Below, piece by piece: positions 1 through 6,136 of a stretch of DNA of 6,136 nt. The DNA comes from an uncultured Frankiales bacterium (lineage in GTDB: Bacteria > Actinomycetota > Actinomycetes > Mycobacteriales > SCTD01). The notes below the pieces were generated by a model. The model worked only from the letters and a program-made list of their open reading frames with translations, made no database searches and had not been told where the DNA came from. The stretch is from assembly GCA_946479905.1 (NCBI GenBank), contig CAMLIA010000228.1, positions 1 to 6,136 of the forward strand, read 5' to 3'. Every line of letters starts with the position of its first letter. Within the stretch, counting starts at the first letter, position 1. Both the position numbers and the translations under genes were made by a program.

Positions 1-462
<462 letters not shown>

Positions 463-476
463 GGATCTTGAGAGTC

Positions 477-501
477 GCTGCCGCCTGGCGAGGCGGACAG
501 C
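477..501 (-). other. Hairpin just upstream of 16S
   Basis: The core is a perfect 6-bp stem (CCGCCT/AGGCGG, 481-486 with 491-496) closing a 4-nt loop. After one bulged base at 497 it extends by four more pairs (477-480 with 498-501). It ends about 15 nt before the predicted mature 16S 5' end. This position suits a structural element for 16S precursor processing or leader folding, but that role is an inference. Confidence 0.5.
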
Positions 502-511
502 TGTTGATTCT

Positions 512-537
512 GGTGACAGTGCGAACCTGACTTCACC
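512..537 (-). other. Leader hairpin
   Basis: On the RNA strand, GGTGA and TCACC form a 5-bp stem. After a 3-nt bulge, an inner CAG/CTG stem closes a 7-nt loop. It is a modest stem-loop within the rrn leader, so chance formation is possible. No specific role can be assigned from sequence. Confidence 0.35.
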
Positions 538-670
538 TTGAATGAACAAGGCTTTGTCCGATTTCATCTGTTACCAAAGGAACCTTCTCCGCCGGACAGT
601 CGCTCCACTGAGGAAGCGCCTGCGACCCGTTGGATCGGGGTAAAACTTGGCACTGACTTTCGGCACGCTG

Positions 671-682
671 TTGAGTTCTCAA
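671..682 (-). promoter_or_regulatory. boxA-type rrn leader motif (TTGAGAACTCAA)
   Basis: The minus strand reads CCTTGAGAACTCAACAGCGT. The closely similar TTTGAGAACTCAA block is the conserved element of actinobacterial, including mycobacterial, rrn leaders, where it is described as part of the boxA antitermination signal bound by the Nus factors. It lies about 50 nt downstream of the expected P2 start. The core is itself an inverted repeat (TTGAG, AA, CTCAA). Assignment rests on motif recognition and position; Nus binding is inferred from the family. Confidence 0.75.
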
Positions 683-702
683 GGATCGACTGCTCACCGT
701 CG

Positions 703-716
703 CGGTCTCTCGACCG
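703..716 (-). promoter_or_regulatory. boxB-like tetraloop hairpin in rrn leader
   Basis: On the RNA strand CGGTC-GAGA-GACCG forms a perfect 5-bp stem capped by a GAGA (GNRA) tetraloop. It sits 20 nt upstream of the boxA-type motif and about 13 nt after the expected P2 start. The order hairpin then boxA matches the boxB-boxA layout of rrn antitermination leaders. The structure is directly visible; its function is inferred from that layout. Confidence 0.5.
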
Positions 717-760
717 TTCTCGGGGCAACTCGCCTAATCTATCAGGTCCCGTTCTCGGGG
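714..760. repeat. 12-bp perfect direct repeat across P2
   Basis: The plus-strand 12-mer CCGTTCTCGGGG occurs exactly at 714-725 and again at 749-760, 35 bp apart. On the transcribed strand it reads CCCCGAGAACGG. The upstream copy fills much of the -35/-10 spacer of P2 and overlaps the last base of the -35 box; the other lies just after the predicted start site, overlapping the tetraloop hairpin. It could be a paired protein-binding site or a leftover of a local duplication. Confidence 0.6.
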
Positions 761-937
761 GTCAAACCGCGGGGGTTCGACGTCCTCGAGCGGGCACTCC
801 CGCCGGCGCACGACGAAGCCGCACGAACCTTCGGGGGTGGCCCGCGGACCGTGCTCCGGCTCGACCAGTTCTACGGTCTCGCCTTCGTCCGGTGCTCCGG
901 GGGCGTCGATGAACTTAGGTCGCCGAGGGGCCCCGCG
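734..937 (-). other. Startless open frame with coding-like composition
   Basis: A stop-free frame of 67 codons runs from just after a TGA (940-938) to a TAG (736-734) that overlaps the P2 -10 box. From codon 9 it reads FIDAPGAPDEGETVELVEPE, continues through CGFVVRRRECPLEDVEPPRF and ends DPRERDLID. My hand count of GC by codon position is about 83, 50 and 76 percent, the pattern expected of coding DNA, although third positions are less GC-rich than in neighbouring genes. There is no ATG or TTG in frame and only one late GTG; a CTG is the only earlier alternative. No ribosome binding site is visible. It lies between P1 and P2, so it may be a decayed gene, a small gene with an unusual start, or chance. 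I do not recognise the protein. Confidence 0.25.
736..765 (-). promoter_or_regulatory. rrn promoter P2
   Basis: The minus strand shows a -35 TTGACC at 765-760 and a -10 TAGATT at 741-736, separated by 18 bp; taking ATAGAT as the -10 gives 17. Both boxes are close to the vegetative (HrdB/SigA-type) actinobacterial consensus. The predicted start is near 729, giving a leader of about 267 nt before 16S. The stretch from the -10 to the start (AGGCGAG) is GC-rich, as in stringently controlled rRNA promoters. This is the promoter nearest 16S that I can find and probably the main one. Confidence 0.75.
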
Positions 938-941
938 TCAA
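912..941 (-). promoter_or_regulatory. rrn promoter P1 (upstream)
   Basis: The minus strand has a -35 TTGACG at 941-936 and a -10 TAAGTT at 917-912 with an 18-bp spacer (CTAAGT would give 17). The spacer contains the perfect palindrome GGGGCCCC (927-934). The -35 context, GGTTTGACG, resembles GGTTTGACC at P2. Tandem promoters are common before actinobacterial rrn operons. The -10 is weaker than that of P2, so this call is less certain. Confidence 0.55.
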
Positions 942-989
942 ACCAGCCGCATCACGGGACGATCACGAACCGTGCCGTCCCCGGACGAA

Positions 990-1007
990 CCCGGGCAGCG
1001 GCCCGGG
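990..1007 (-). terminator. Terminator-like hairpin after tyrS
   Basis: A perfect 7-bp GC stem (CCCGGGC/GCCCGGG) with a 4-nt loop (CGCT on the RNA strand) begins 12 nt after the tyrS stop codon. It is followed by TTCGTCC rather than a run of U. Such hairpins without a U-tract are common at actinobacterial gene ends and can terminate weakly. It would separate the arg-tyrS transcript from the rRNA operon, although read-through is possible. Confidence 0.5.
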
Positions 1008-1019
1008 ATCGGCCTGGGA

Positions 1020-2318
1020 TCAGGCGCGCTCGACGACCAGGACGTGGCGCTTGCCCTTGCGCAGCACGAGGAAGCGGCCGTGCAGCCAGTCGGGGTCGCC
1101 GGGCACGGCTGCCTCGTCGGTGACCTTGCCGTTGTTGAGGTAGGCGCCGCCCTCCTTGACGGCGCGGCGCGCCTCCGAGCGCGACAGGCCCAGCCCGTCG
1201 GCGAGCAGGTCCACGACCGCGGGGCAGGCGCCCTCGACACGCAGCGAGGGCGCCTCGGCGAGCGCGGCCCGCAGGGTCGGCTCGTCGAGCTCGTCCAGGG
1301 CGCCTCCCCCGAACAGCGCCGCCGCGGCCGCCTGGACGCGGGTCACCTCGTCCGGACCGTGCACGAGCGCGACCAGCTCGTCAGCGAGCCGGCGCTGGGC
1401 CGCGCGCGCCGACGGTCGCTCGGCCGTCGCGACGTCCAGGGCCTCGATCTCCTCACGTCCCACGAAGGTCAGCAGCCGGAGGTAGGTGCCGGCGTCGCGG
1501 TCGTCGACGTTGAGGCAGAACTGCCACAGGGCGTACGGCGAGGTCATCGTCGGGTCGAGCCAGACGTTGCCTCCGCCGGTGCTCTTGCCGATCTTCTGGC
1601 CGGCCGCGTCGGTGACGAGCGGGAAGGTCAGGGCGTGGCCGCCTGCCCGCTCCACGCGCCGCAGCAGGTCCAGGCCGGCGGTGATGTTGCCCCACTGGTC
1701 GTTGCCGCCGATCTGGGCGGTGCAGCCGTGCCGGCGGTAGAGCTCCACGAAGTCGAGCGACTGCAGCAGCTGGTAGCTCATCTCGGTGAACGACAGTCCC
1801 CCGCTCTCGAGCCGCGCGGACACCGACTCCCTGGCGAGCATCTGGCTCACCGGGAAGTGCCGGCCCACGTCGCGCAGGAAGTCCAGGGCGCTCAGCGGGG
1901 CCGTCCAGTCGAGGTTGTCGGCGAGGATCGCGCCGGTGGGGCCGTCGTCGAAGGACAGGAACCGCTCGAGCTGGGCCTTGATGAGCACCACCCGCGCCGA
2001 GATCTCCTGGGCTGACATCATCACGCGGTCGGTCGTGCGTCCCGTCGGGTCGCCGATGAACCCGGTCGCCCCGCCGGCCAGCGCGATCGGCCGGTGACCC
2101 GCGAGCTGGAAGCGCCGCAGGGCCAGCAGGGGCACCAGGCTGCCGACGTGCAGCGAGTCGGCCGTCGGGTCGAACCCGCAGTAGACCGTGACGACCCCGT
2201 CGGACAGGGCGCGGGCGAGCGCCTCACGGTCGGTCGTCTGGGCGAGCAGCCCGCGCCACTCGAGGTCCGCGAGGACGTCGGGCACCGGGGCGACGGTCGG
2301 AAGGTTCACGTGCGCCAT
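1020..2318 (-). CDS. tyrS: Tyrosine--tRNA ligase
   Basis: This cytoplasmic class I aminoacyl-tRNA synthetase (432 aa, usual length) attaches tyrosine to tRNA-Tyr using ATP. The Rossmann domain begins with VYCGFDPTADSLHVGS (residues 44-60), where HVGS stands for the HIGH signature with the last His replaced by Ser. The tyrosine pocket segment is SYQLLQSLDF (181-190; Tyr182, Gln186, Asp189), followed by AQIGGNDQWGNITAG (201-215). The KMSKS loop reads KIGKS (242-246), close to the KFGKS form common in this family. A C-terminal S4 RNA-binding domain covers about 366-432. ATG at 2318 is chosen because it gives the standard N-terminus. No good Shine-Dalgarno is visible, and a small hairpin sits directly upstream. 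The gene follows the SDR stop by 27 nt and probably shares its transcript. There is no T-box-like leader. Confidence 0.97.
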   Translation of the reverse strand: MAHVNLPTVAPVPDVLADLEWRGLLAQTTDREALARALSDGVVTVYCGFDPTADSLHVGSLVPLLALRRFQLAGHRPIALAGGATGFIGDPTGRTTDRVMMSAQEISARVVLIKAQLERFLSFDDGPTGAILADNLDWTAPLSALDFLRDVGRHFPVSQMLARESVSARLESGGLSFTEMSYQLLQSLDFVELYRRHGCTAQIGGNDQWGNITAGLDLLRRVERAGGHALTFPLVTDAAGQKIGKSTGGGNVWLDPTMTSPYALWQFCLNVDDRDAGTYLRLLTFVGREEIEALDVATAERPSARAAQRRLADELVALVHGPDEVTRVQAAAAALFGGGALDELDEPTLRAALAEAPSLRVEGACPAVVDLLADGLGLSRSEARRAVKEGGAYLNNGKVTDEAAVPGDPDWLHGRFLVLRKGKRHVLVVERA

Positions 2319-2320
2319 CG

Positions 2321-2334
2321 TGCCGTACCCGGCA
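2321..2334 (-). promoter_or_regulatory. Small hairpin in front of the tyrS start
   Basis: The 27-nt gap between the SDR stop and the tyrS ATG contains a perfect 5-bp stem with a 4-nt loop (TGCCG-GGTA-CGGCA on the RNA strand), ending two bases before the ATG. The only purine-rich bases near the usual Shine-Dalgarno distance (GGGTA) fall in and next to its loop. It might limit tyrS initiation, or simply be chance in GC-rich DNA. No experimental inference is possible here. Confidence 0.35.
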
Positions 2335-2345
2335 ACCGCGTTCCC

Positions 2346-3077
2346 TCAGCCTCCCGTCGCGAGAGCGGGCGCGTCGAGGACCTCGCCGTGCCGGTCGTCG
2401 TACCTGCCGGCGGCGACGTCCGTGACGACCGCGGCGGTGGCCTCCGCGCTGTCCCACTCGGTGACGTCGGACCAGGCCGGCATGGACAGGGTCAGGTCGG
2501 TGCGCACCAGCCCGGGGAGCACGTCCACGACGACGACCCCTGAGCCGCGGAGCGGTTCGGTGAGGGACTCGGTCAGCAGCGACAGCGCCCGCTTGGACAC
2601 GGCGTAGCCGGTGTAGGTGCCGGTCCGGGTCGCCGCCCGGGCCCGGGAGGCGAGGTTGACCACCCGGCCGTGCCCGCGCTGCACCATGGGAGGCAGCAGC
2701 GCGCGGGTCATCAGCAGCGGCCCGTGCAGGTTGGTCTCCACGACGCGCCACACGTCGTCGCGGTCGGACTCCCAGAACGGCACCTGCCTGGCCTCGATGG
2801 TCGCCGCGTTGTTCACGAGCAGGTCGACCGTCCCGAGGTGCTGCTCGGCGTGCATCACCACCCGGTCCACGGCCGCAGCGTCCGTCACGTCGATCGCCGC
2901 GGGGAGCGCCTTGACGCCGAACGTCGCCGCCAGGTCCTCGGCGAGCGCGTTCACCTCGGCACCGGTGCGCGACAGCAGGAGCAGCGACATGCCGTCGGCC
3001 GCCAAGGCCGTGGCGATCTCCTTGCCGAGGCCACGACCGGCGCCTGTCACGACGCCCACCTGACCGCGAAGCCTCAC
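2346..3077 (-). CDS. Classical short-chain dehydrogenase/reductase (SDR)
   Basis: This 243-aa soluble NAD(P)-dependent oxidoreductase has the full set of classical SDR motifs. They are the glycine-rich TGAGRGLG (11-18), Asp63 in AIDV, NNAA (89-92), the active-site Asn116, Ser144 in NLAS, and Tyr158-x3-Lys162 in YAVSK, then PG (188-189). Arg37 after the second strand (LLSRT) suggests NADP(H) preference, which is an inference. The substrate cannot be read from sequence. The GTG start at 3077 overlaps the stop of the glycosylase gene by 4 nt (GTGA), implying translational coupling; a later start would delete the nucleotide-binding strand. No signal peptide or membrane segment is seen. Its place between a DNA repair gene and tyrS does not by itself point to a function. 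Confidence 0.92.
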   Translation of the reverse strand: MRLRGQVGVVTGAGRGLGKEIATALAADGMSLLLLSRTGAEVNALAEDLAATFGVKALPAAIDVTDAAAVDRVVMHAEQHLGTVDLLVNNAATIEARQVPFWESDRDDVWRVVETNLHGPLLMTRALLPPMVQRGHGRVVNLASRARAATRTGTYTGYAVSKRALSLLTESLTEPLRGSGVVVVDVLPGLVRTDLTLSMPAWSDVTEWDSAEATAAVVTDVAAGRYDDRHGEVLDAPALATGG

Positions 3078-3655
3078 GGTCGCACCCTACGGACCCCTGC
3101 CTTGAACGACGACACGGTGCGGTCGCCGTCGATCCAGAACCGCCAGGGGGTCTCGGTGCCGACGGTGATGCCGACCCTCGGGCCGCTGGCCACGACCGGG
3201 CGCCGTCCTCGGCGGGGCAGCAGCCGCACGGGTGCGGCCTCGTCCAGAAGGTCGACACCGAGCACCGCGCCGTCGAGGGCGAGCGCCTTCGCCAGCCGGG
3301 CCGGACCGCGGCACAGGTCGCGGTCGGACGCGCCGGGGCGGCGGGCGCGGGCGACGTCGAGCCCCTCCACCACCTCGCCGGCCCGCAGCAGCACGGCCGA
3401 GGCCCGGCCCTCCGGACCGGTGACGACGTTGGCGCACCAGTGCATGCCGTAGGTGAAGTAGACGTAGAGGAAGCCCGGTGGGCCGAACATGAGGGCGTTG
3501 CGGGGCGTCGGCCCCCGGTGCGCGTGCGAGGCAGGGTCCATGCCGGCGCCGCTGTAGGCCTCGACCTCGGTCAGCCGCACCCTGACGCCGTGCGCTTGCA
3601 GCTCGCAGCCCAGCAGGTCCGGGGCGACCTTCTCGGCGGAGCGCTCGAGCCTCAT
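3074..3655 (-). CDS. mpg: 3-methyladenine (alkyladenine) DNA glycosylase, AAG/MPG family
   Basis: The 193-aa product belongs to the AAG family, which flips out alkylated purines and cuts the N-glycosidic bond to start base excision repair. The catalytic block TEVEAY (29-34) holds the general-base Glu32 and stacking Tyr34, matching human Glu125 and Tyr127. His44 in SHAHRG matches human His136. The [12 protein letters not shown] (50-61) and [16 protein letters not shown] (63-78) blocks are diagnostic, and [11 protein letters not shown] (89-99) follows. Length is normal for the bacterial form. ATG at 3655 is chosen because it overlaps the argH stop (ATGA) and gives the usual N-terminus; an in-frame GTG at 3676 is possible but less likely. 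Expression probably depends on coupling to argH, since no clear ribosome binding site is visible. A neighbouring mpg-tyrS order also occurs in Mycobacterium tuberculosis, from memory. Confidence 0.95.
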   Translation of the reverse strand: MRLERSAEKVAPDLLGCELQAHGVRVRLTEVEAYSGAGMDPASHAHRGPTPRNALMFGPPGFLYVYFTYGMHWCANVVTGPEGRASAVLLRAGEVVEGLDVARARRPGASDRDLCRGPARLAKALALDGAVLGVDLLDEAAPVRLLPRRGRRPVVASGPRVGITVGTETPWRFWIDGDRTVSSFKAGVRRVRP

Positions 3656-5076
3656 GCGGGGGGTGCGGCCGCCCACTGCTGGTGGGCGGCGACCTCGAGG
3701 CGCACGGCCTCAAGCTGCTCGGCGACGCGCACCGGCGCGGTGCCCCCGTGGCCCTGCCGGGCGGCGATCGCTCCCCTGACGTCGAGCACCGAGCGGATCT
3801 CGGGCGTGAGGTGCGCGGAGATCTTCGACAGCGCCTCGTCGTCGACCTCGTGCAGGTCGAGGCCGGTCGCGGTGCAGTGGCTGACGAGCTGGCCCACCGC
3901 CTCGTGGGCCTCGCGGAACGGGACGCCGTTCTTGACGAGGAGCTCAGCGACGTCGGTGGCGAGGGCGAACCCGAGCGGGGCCGAGCGCTCGAGGACGTCG
4001 GCGTGCACGGTCATCGTGGCGATCATGCCGGTCATCGCCGGGAGCACCACGAGCAGCGTCTCCACGGCGTCGAAGCACGGCTCCTGCGCCTCCTGCATGT
4101 CCCGGTCGTAGGTCAGCGGCAGGCCCTTGAGCATGGCCAGCTGGCCGGTGACGTGCCCGATGAGCCGACCGGCCTTGCCGCGGGCCAGCTCGGCGATGTC
4201 GGGGTTCTTCTTCTGCGGCATGATCGAGCTGCCGGTGGAGAACGCGTCGTCCAGGGTGACCCAGCCGAACTCCGTGGTGTTCCAGAGCACGACCTCCTCC
4301 CCCAGCCGCGACAGGTGGACGCCGAGGAGCGCTGCGCAGAAGAGGAACTCGGCGACGAAGTCGCGGTCGGACACGGCATCCATCGAGTTCGGCGCCGCCG
4401 AGCCGAAGCCGAGCTCCGCAGCGGTGCTGATGGGGTCCACCGGCAGGGAGGACCCGGCGAGGGCGCCGGACCCGAGCGGGGAGACCGACGCGCGCAGGTC
4501 CCAGTCCCGGACCCGGTGCACGTCGCGCGCGAACGCCTGCACGTGGGCGAGCAGCTGGTGGGCGAACAGCACCGGCTGCGCGTGCTGCAGGTGCGTCATG
4601 CCGGGGGCCGGCGTGTCCATGTGCCGCGCGGCCTGGTCGACCAGGGCGGCCTCGAGGCCGGCGAGCTCGCGCACGATCGCCCGCGCGTGGTCGCGCAGGT
4701 AGAGACGCAGGTCGGTCGCGACCTGGTCGTTGCGCGACCTGCCGGCTCGGAGCTTGCCACCGAGGGTGCCGAGCTTCTCGAGCAGCCCGCGTTCCAGGGC
4801 GGTGTGCACGTCCTCGTCCGACAGCTCCGGCGTGAACGTGCCGTCCGCGACCTCGGCGGTGAGCGCGTCGAGGGCGCCCAGCATCTGCGCCAGCTCGTCG
4901 TCGGTCAGCAGCCCGGCACGGTGCAGCACCCGGGCGTGCGCCCGCGACCCCAGCAGGTCGTACGGAGCCAGCCGCCAGTCGAACTGGACGCTGACCGACA
5001 GCCGGGCGAGCGCCTCGGCAGGGCCGCCCTCGAACCGTCCGCCCCAGAGGCTGGTGCGCTCCGGGGGCGTGGTCAC
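3652..5076 (-). CDS. argH: Argininosuccinate lyase
   Basis: This cytoplasmic homotetrameric lyase catalyses the last step of arginine synthesis, splitting argininosuccinate into arginine and fumarate. The 474-aa sequence is complete. It opens with LWGGRF (10-15), then [13 protein letters not shown] (111-123), the THLQHAQP active-site block (161-168), and the fumarase/aspartase superfamily signature [11 protein letters not shown] (282-292), which carries the catalytic serine loop. [13 protein letters not shown] (321-333) is also characteristic. The GTG at 5076 is the chosen start: it overlaps the argG TGA by 4 nt and places LWGGRF at the usual distance. The same frame stays open far upstream inside argG, which is only a high-GC effect. 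The stop overlaps the next gene by 4 nt. Shared transcription with argG is strongly suggested; any ArgR operator would be upstream, off the window. Confidence 0.98.
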   Translation of the reverse strand: MTTPPERTSLWGGRFEGGPAEALARLSVSVQFDWRLAPYDLLGSRAHARVLHRAGLLTDDELAQMLGALDALTAEVADGTFTPELSDEDVHTALERGLLEKLGTLGGKLRAGRSRNDQVATDLRLYLRDHARAIVRELAGLEAALVDQAARHMDTPAPGMTHLQHAQPVLFAHQLLAHVQAFARDVHRVRDWDLRASVSPLGSGALAGSSLPVDPISTAAELGFGSAAPNSMDAVSDRDFVAEFLFCAALLGVHLSRLGEEVVLWNTTEFGWVTLDDAFSTGSSIMPQKKNPDIAELARGKAGRLIGHVTGQLAMLKGLPLTYDRDMQEAQEPCFDAVETLLVVLPAMTGMIATMTVHADVLERSAPLGFALATDVAELLVKNGVPFREAHEAVGQLVSHCTATGLDLHEVDDEALSKISAHLTPEIRSVLDVRGAIAARQGHGGTAPVRVAEQLEAVRLEVAAHQQWAAAPPA

Positions 5077-6136
5077 TTCTGCAGCCGCTGGTCGCGCTTG
5101 GCAGCGATCTTCGACGGGAGGCCCCAGAGCTCGACGAAGCCCTTGGCCAGCGACTGGTCGAAGGTGTCGCCCGCGTCGTAGGTCGCGAGGTCGTAGTCGT
5201 AGAGGGACGCGTCGCTGCGCCGACCGGTCACGGTGCAGGTGCCGTGGTGCAGGGTCAGCCGGATCTCGCCGGAGACGTGCTGCTGGCTGCTGCGCACGAA
5301 CTCGTCCAGCGCCCGCTTCAGCGGCGAGAACCACAGGCCGTCGTAGACGAGCTCGGACCAGCGCTGCTCGACGGACCGCTTGAAGCGGCGCAGGTCGCGC
5401 TCCATGGTGAGGTCCTCGAGCTCGGTGTGCGCGGCGATGAGGGCGAGCGCCCCGGGCGCCTCGTACACCTCGCGGCTCTTGATGCCGACGAGCCGGTCCT
5501 CGACCATGTCGAGCCGCCCGAAGCCCTGGGCGCCGGCACGGGTGTTGAGCTCCTCGATCGCCTGCAGCACCGTGACCTGCCGGCCGTCGATGGCGGTGGG
5601 TACGCCGTCGGTGAAGGTGAGGACCAGCTCGTCCGGTCCGCTGCTCGTCCCCGGGGCCTGCGTGTAGCTGTACACGTCCTCGATGGGACCGTTCCACGGG
5701 TCCTCGAGGAAGCCGGTCTCGACAGCGCGACCCCAGACGTTCTGGTCGATGGAGTAGGGCGACTTCTTGGTGACGTCGAGCTTGAGGCCGCGCTCCTCCG
5801 CGAAGGCGATGGCCTTGTCGCGGGTCATGCCGGAGTCCCGCACGGGAGCGATGCACTTGAGGTCCGGGGCGAGGGCACCGATCCCGACCTCGAAGCGGAC
5901 CTGGTCGTTGCCCTTGCCGGTGCATCCGTGCGCGACCGTGTCGGCGCCGTGGTACTTCGCGGCCTGCACCAGGTGCTTGACGATGAGGGGTCGCGAGAGC
6001 GCGGAGACCAGGGGGTAGCGGCCCATGTAGAGGGCGTTCGCCTGCAGCGCCGGGAGGCAGAAGTCGTCGGCGTACTCGTCCCGGACGTCGGCGACGACGG
6101 CCTCGACCGCGCCGCAGTCCAGGGCGCGCTGGCGGA
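5073..6136 (-). CDS. argG: Argininosuccinate synthase, partial (5' end off window)
   Basis: ArgG joins citrulline and aspartate using ATP to make argininosuccinate, the substrate of the adjacent ArgH. The visible 353 residues start inside the protein ([20 protein letters not shown]) and run to the natural C-terminus. Roughly 45-50 N-terminal residues are missing, including the expected ATP-binding SGGLDT loop. The family signature [12 protein letters not shown] is at visible residues 70-81. [14 protein letters not shown] starts at 128, and further conserved blocks are [23 protein letters not shown] (split here as [14 protein letters not shown] then REVYEAPGA) and [14 protein letters not shown]. 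The closest match I recall is the mycobacterial type. The reading frame is open to the window edge; an internal ATG at 6026 is not the start because conserved sequence continues upstream of it. The TGA overlaps argH by 4 nt. Confidence 0.98.
   Translation of the reverse strand, partial: RQRALDCGAVEAVVADVRDEYADDFCLPALQANALYMGRYPLVSALSRPLIVKHLVQAAKYHGADTVAHGCTGKGNDQVRFEVGIGALAPDLKCIAPVRDSGMTRDKAIAFAEERGLKLDVTKKSPYSIDQNVWGRAVETGFLEDPWNGPIEDVYSYTQAPGTSSGPDELVLTFTDGVPTAIDGRQVTVLQAIEELNTRAGAQGFGRLDMVEDRLVGIKSREVYEAPGALALIAAHTELEDLTMERDLRRFKRSVEQRWSELVYDGLWFSPLKRALDEFVRSSQQHVSGEIRLTLHHGTCTVTGRRSDASLYDYDLATYDAGDTFDQSLAKGFVELWGLPSKIAAKRDQRLQK

Larger units (their letters stand above)
463..729 (-). other. 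rrn transcribed leader (5' external spacer)
   Basis: This is the roughly 267-nt stretch between the expected P2 start site (near 729) and the mature 16S 5' end, and it should be cut away during rRNA maturation. It contains a tetraloop hairpin (703-716), the TTGAGAACTCAA motif (671-682) and weaker hairpins nearer 16S, such as 512-537 and 477-501. It is less GC-rich than the flanking protein genes and has no convincing coding frame. The opposite arm of the processing stem that encloses 16S would lie beyond the 16S 3' end, outside the window. The role is inferred from position and from known actinobacterial rrn leaders. Confidence 0.8.

Noticed and set aside
543..706. Minus-strand GTG-started frame of about 55 codons in the rrn leader
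   Set aside because: The translation is Gln/Ser-rich with codon use unlike the neighbours, it covers the boxA-type motif and leader structure, and it has no ribosome binding site.
950..952. ATG that could start the inter-promoter frame if the TGA at 940-938 were read through (recoding or selenocysteine)
   Set aside because: There is no ribosome binding site, no visible recoding element, and the TGA is part of the P1 -35 box. Read-through is not credible from the sequence.
976..987. Inverted repeat CGTCC/GGACG near P1
   Set aside because: The loop would be only two bases, too tight for a stable hairpin, and the stem is short for this GC content.
837..2015. Long plus-strand open frame (392 codons) antisense to tyrS
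   Set aside because: It is the antisense shadow of tyrS in high-GC DNA. The translation is rich in low-complexity Ala/Arg/Val/Gly runs with no recognisable domain, while the minus strand encodes complete TyrRS.
2224..3258. 344-codon minus-strand open frame overlapping the SDR and mpg
   Set aside because: Arg/Gly-rich shadow frame; the SDR and glycosylase frames carry all the conserved motifs.
3682..5181. Long plus-strand open frame (499 codons) antisense to argH and the argG end
   Set aside because: It mirrors the codon structure of argH and ends inside argG. It shows no family motif, and overlapping a conserved enzyme this fully is best explained as a GC artefact.
5077..5925. Upstream extension of the argH frame inside argG, which would make a 757-aa fusion
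   Set aside because: The extension is an off-frame reading of argG with Arg/Gly/Ala-rich nonsense sequence. ArgH begins normally at the GTG at 5076.

Overview
The window is a high-GC chromosomal segment from an actinobacterium (Actinomycetota). The 16S rRNA 5' third reads like a typical actinobacterial sequence, the protein genes use almost only G/C-ending codons, and the ArgG, ArgH and TyrRS sequences are of the actinobacterial type. I cannot fix the order or genus; the 16S fragment would suit a Frankia/Geodermatophilus/Nocardioides-like lineage, but that is an impression from memory.

Everything supported lies on the minus strand, so genes read from the right edge to the left: argG (5' end off the window, stop at 5073), argH (5076-3652), an alkyladenine/3-methyladenine DNA glycosylase gene (3655-3074), a classical short-chain dehydrogenase/reductase (SDR) gene (3077-2346), tyrS (2318-1020), a 557-bp regulatory region (463-1019), and the first ~460 nt of 16S rRNA (462 to the left edge). 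Three successive junctions (argG/argH, argH/glycosylase, glycosylase/SDR) are 4-nt stop/start overlaps (GTGA, ATGA, GTGA). The first four genes therefore look like one translationally coupled operon, and tyrS follows after a 27-nt gap.

The cluster combines the last two steps of arginine synthesis (ArgG, ArgH), base excision repair (glycosylase), an oxidoreductase of unknown substrate, and tRNA-Tyr charging (TyrS). It then runs co-directionally into an rRNA operon. Between tyrS and 16S there is a terminator-like GC hairpin (990-1007) and two sigma-70-type promoters, P1 (912-941) and P2 (736-765). A transcribed leader follows, with a GNRA-capped hairpin, the TTGAGAACTCAA motif typical of actinobacterial rrn leaders, and hairpins close to the 16S 5' end.

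Most of the window is ordinary housekeeping DNA, and I found no clear new defence, mobile or biosynthetic system. The points most worth a second look are an open frame with coding-like composition but no usable start codon between the two rrn promoters (734-937), a perfect 12-bp direct repeat straddling the P2 -10 box, a HIGH-motif variant (HVGS) in TyrRS, and a hairpin directly in front of the tyrS start codon.
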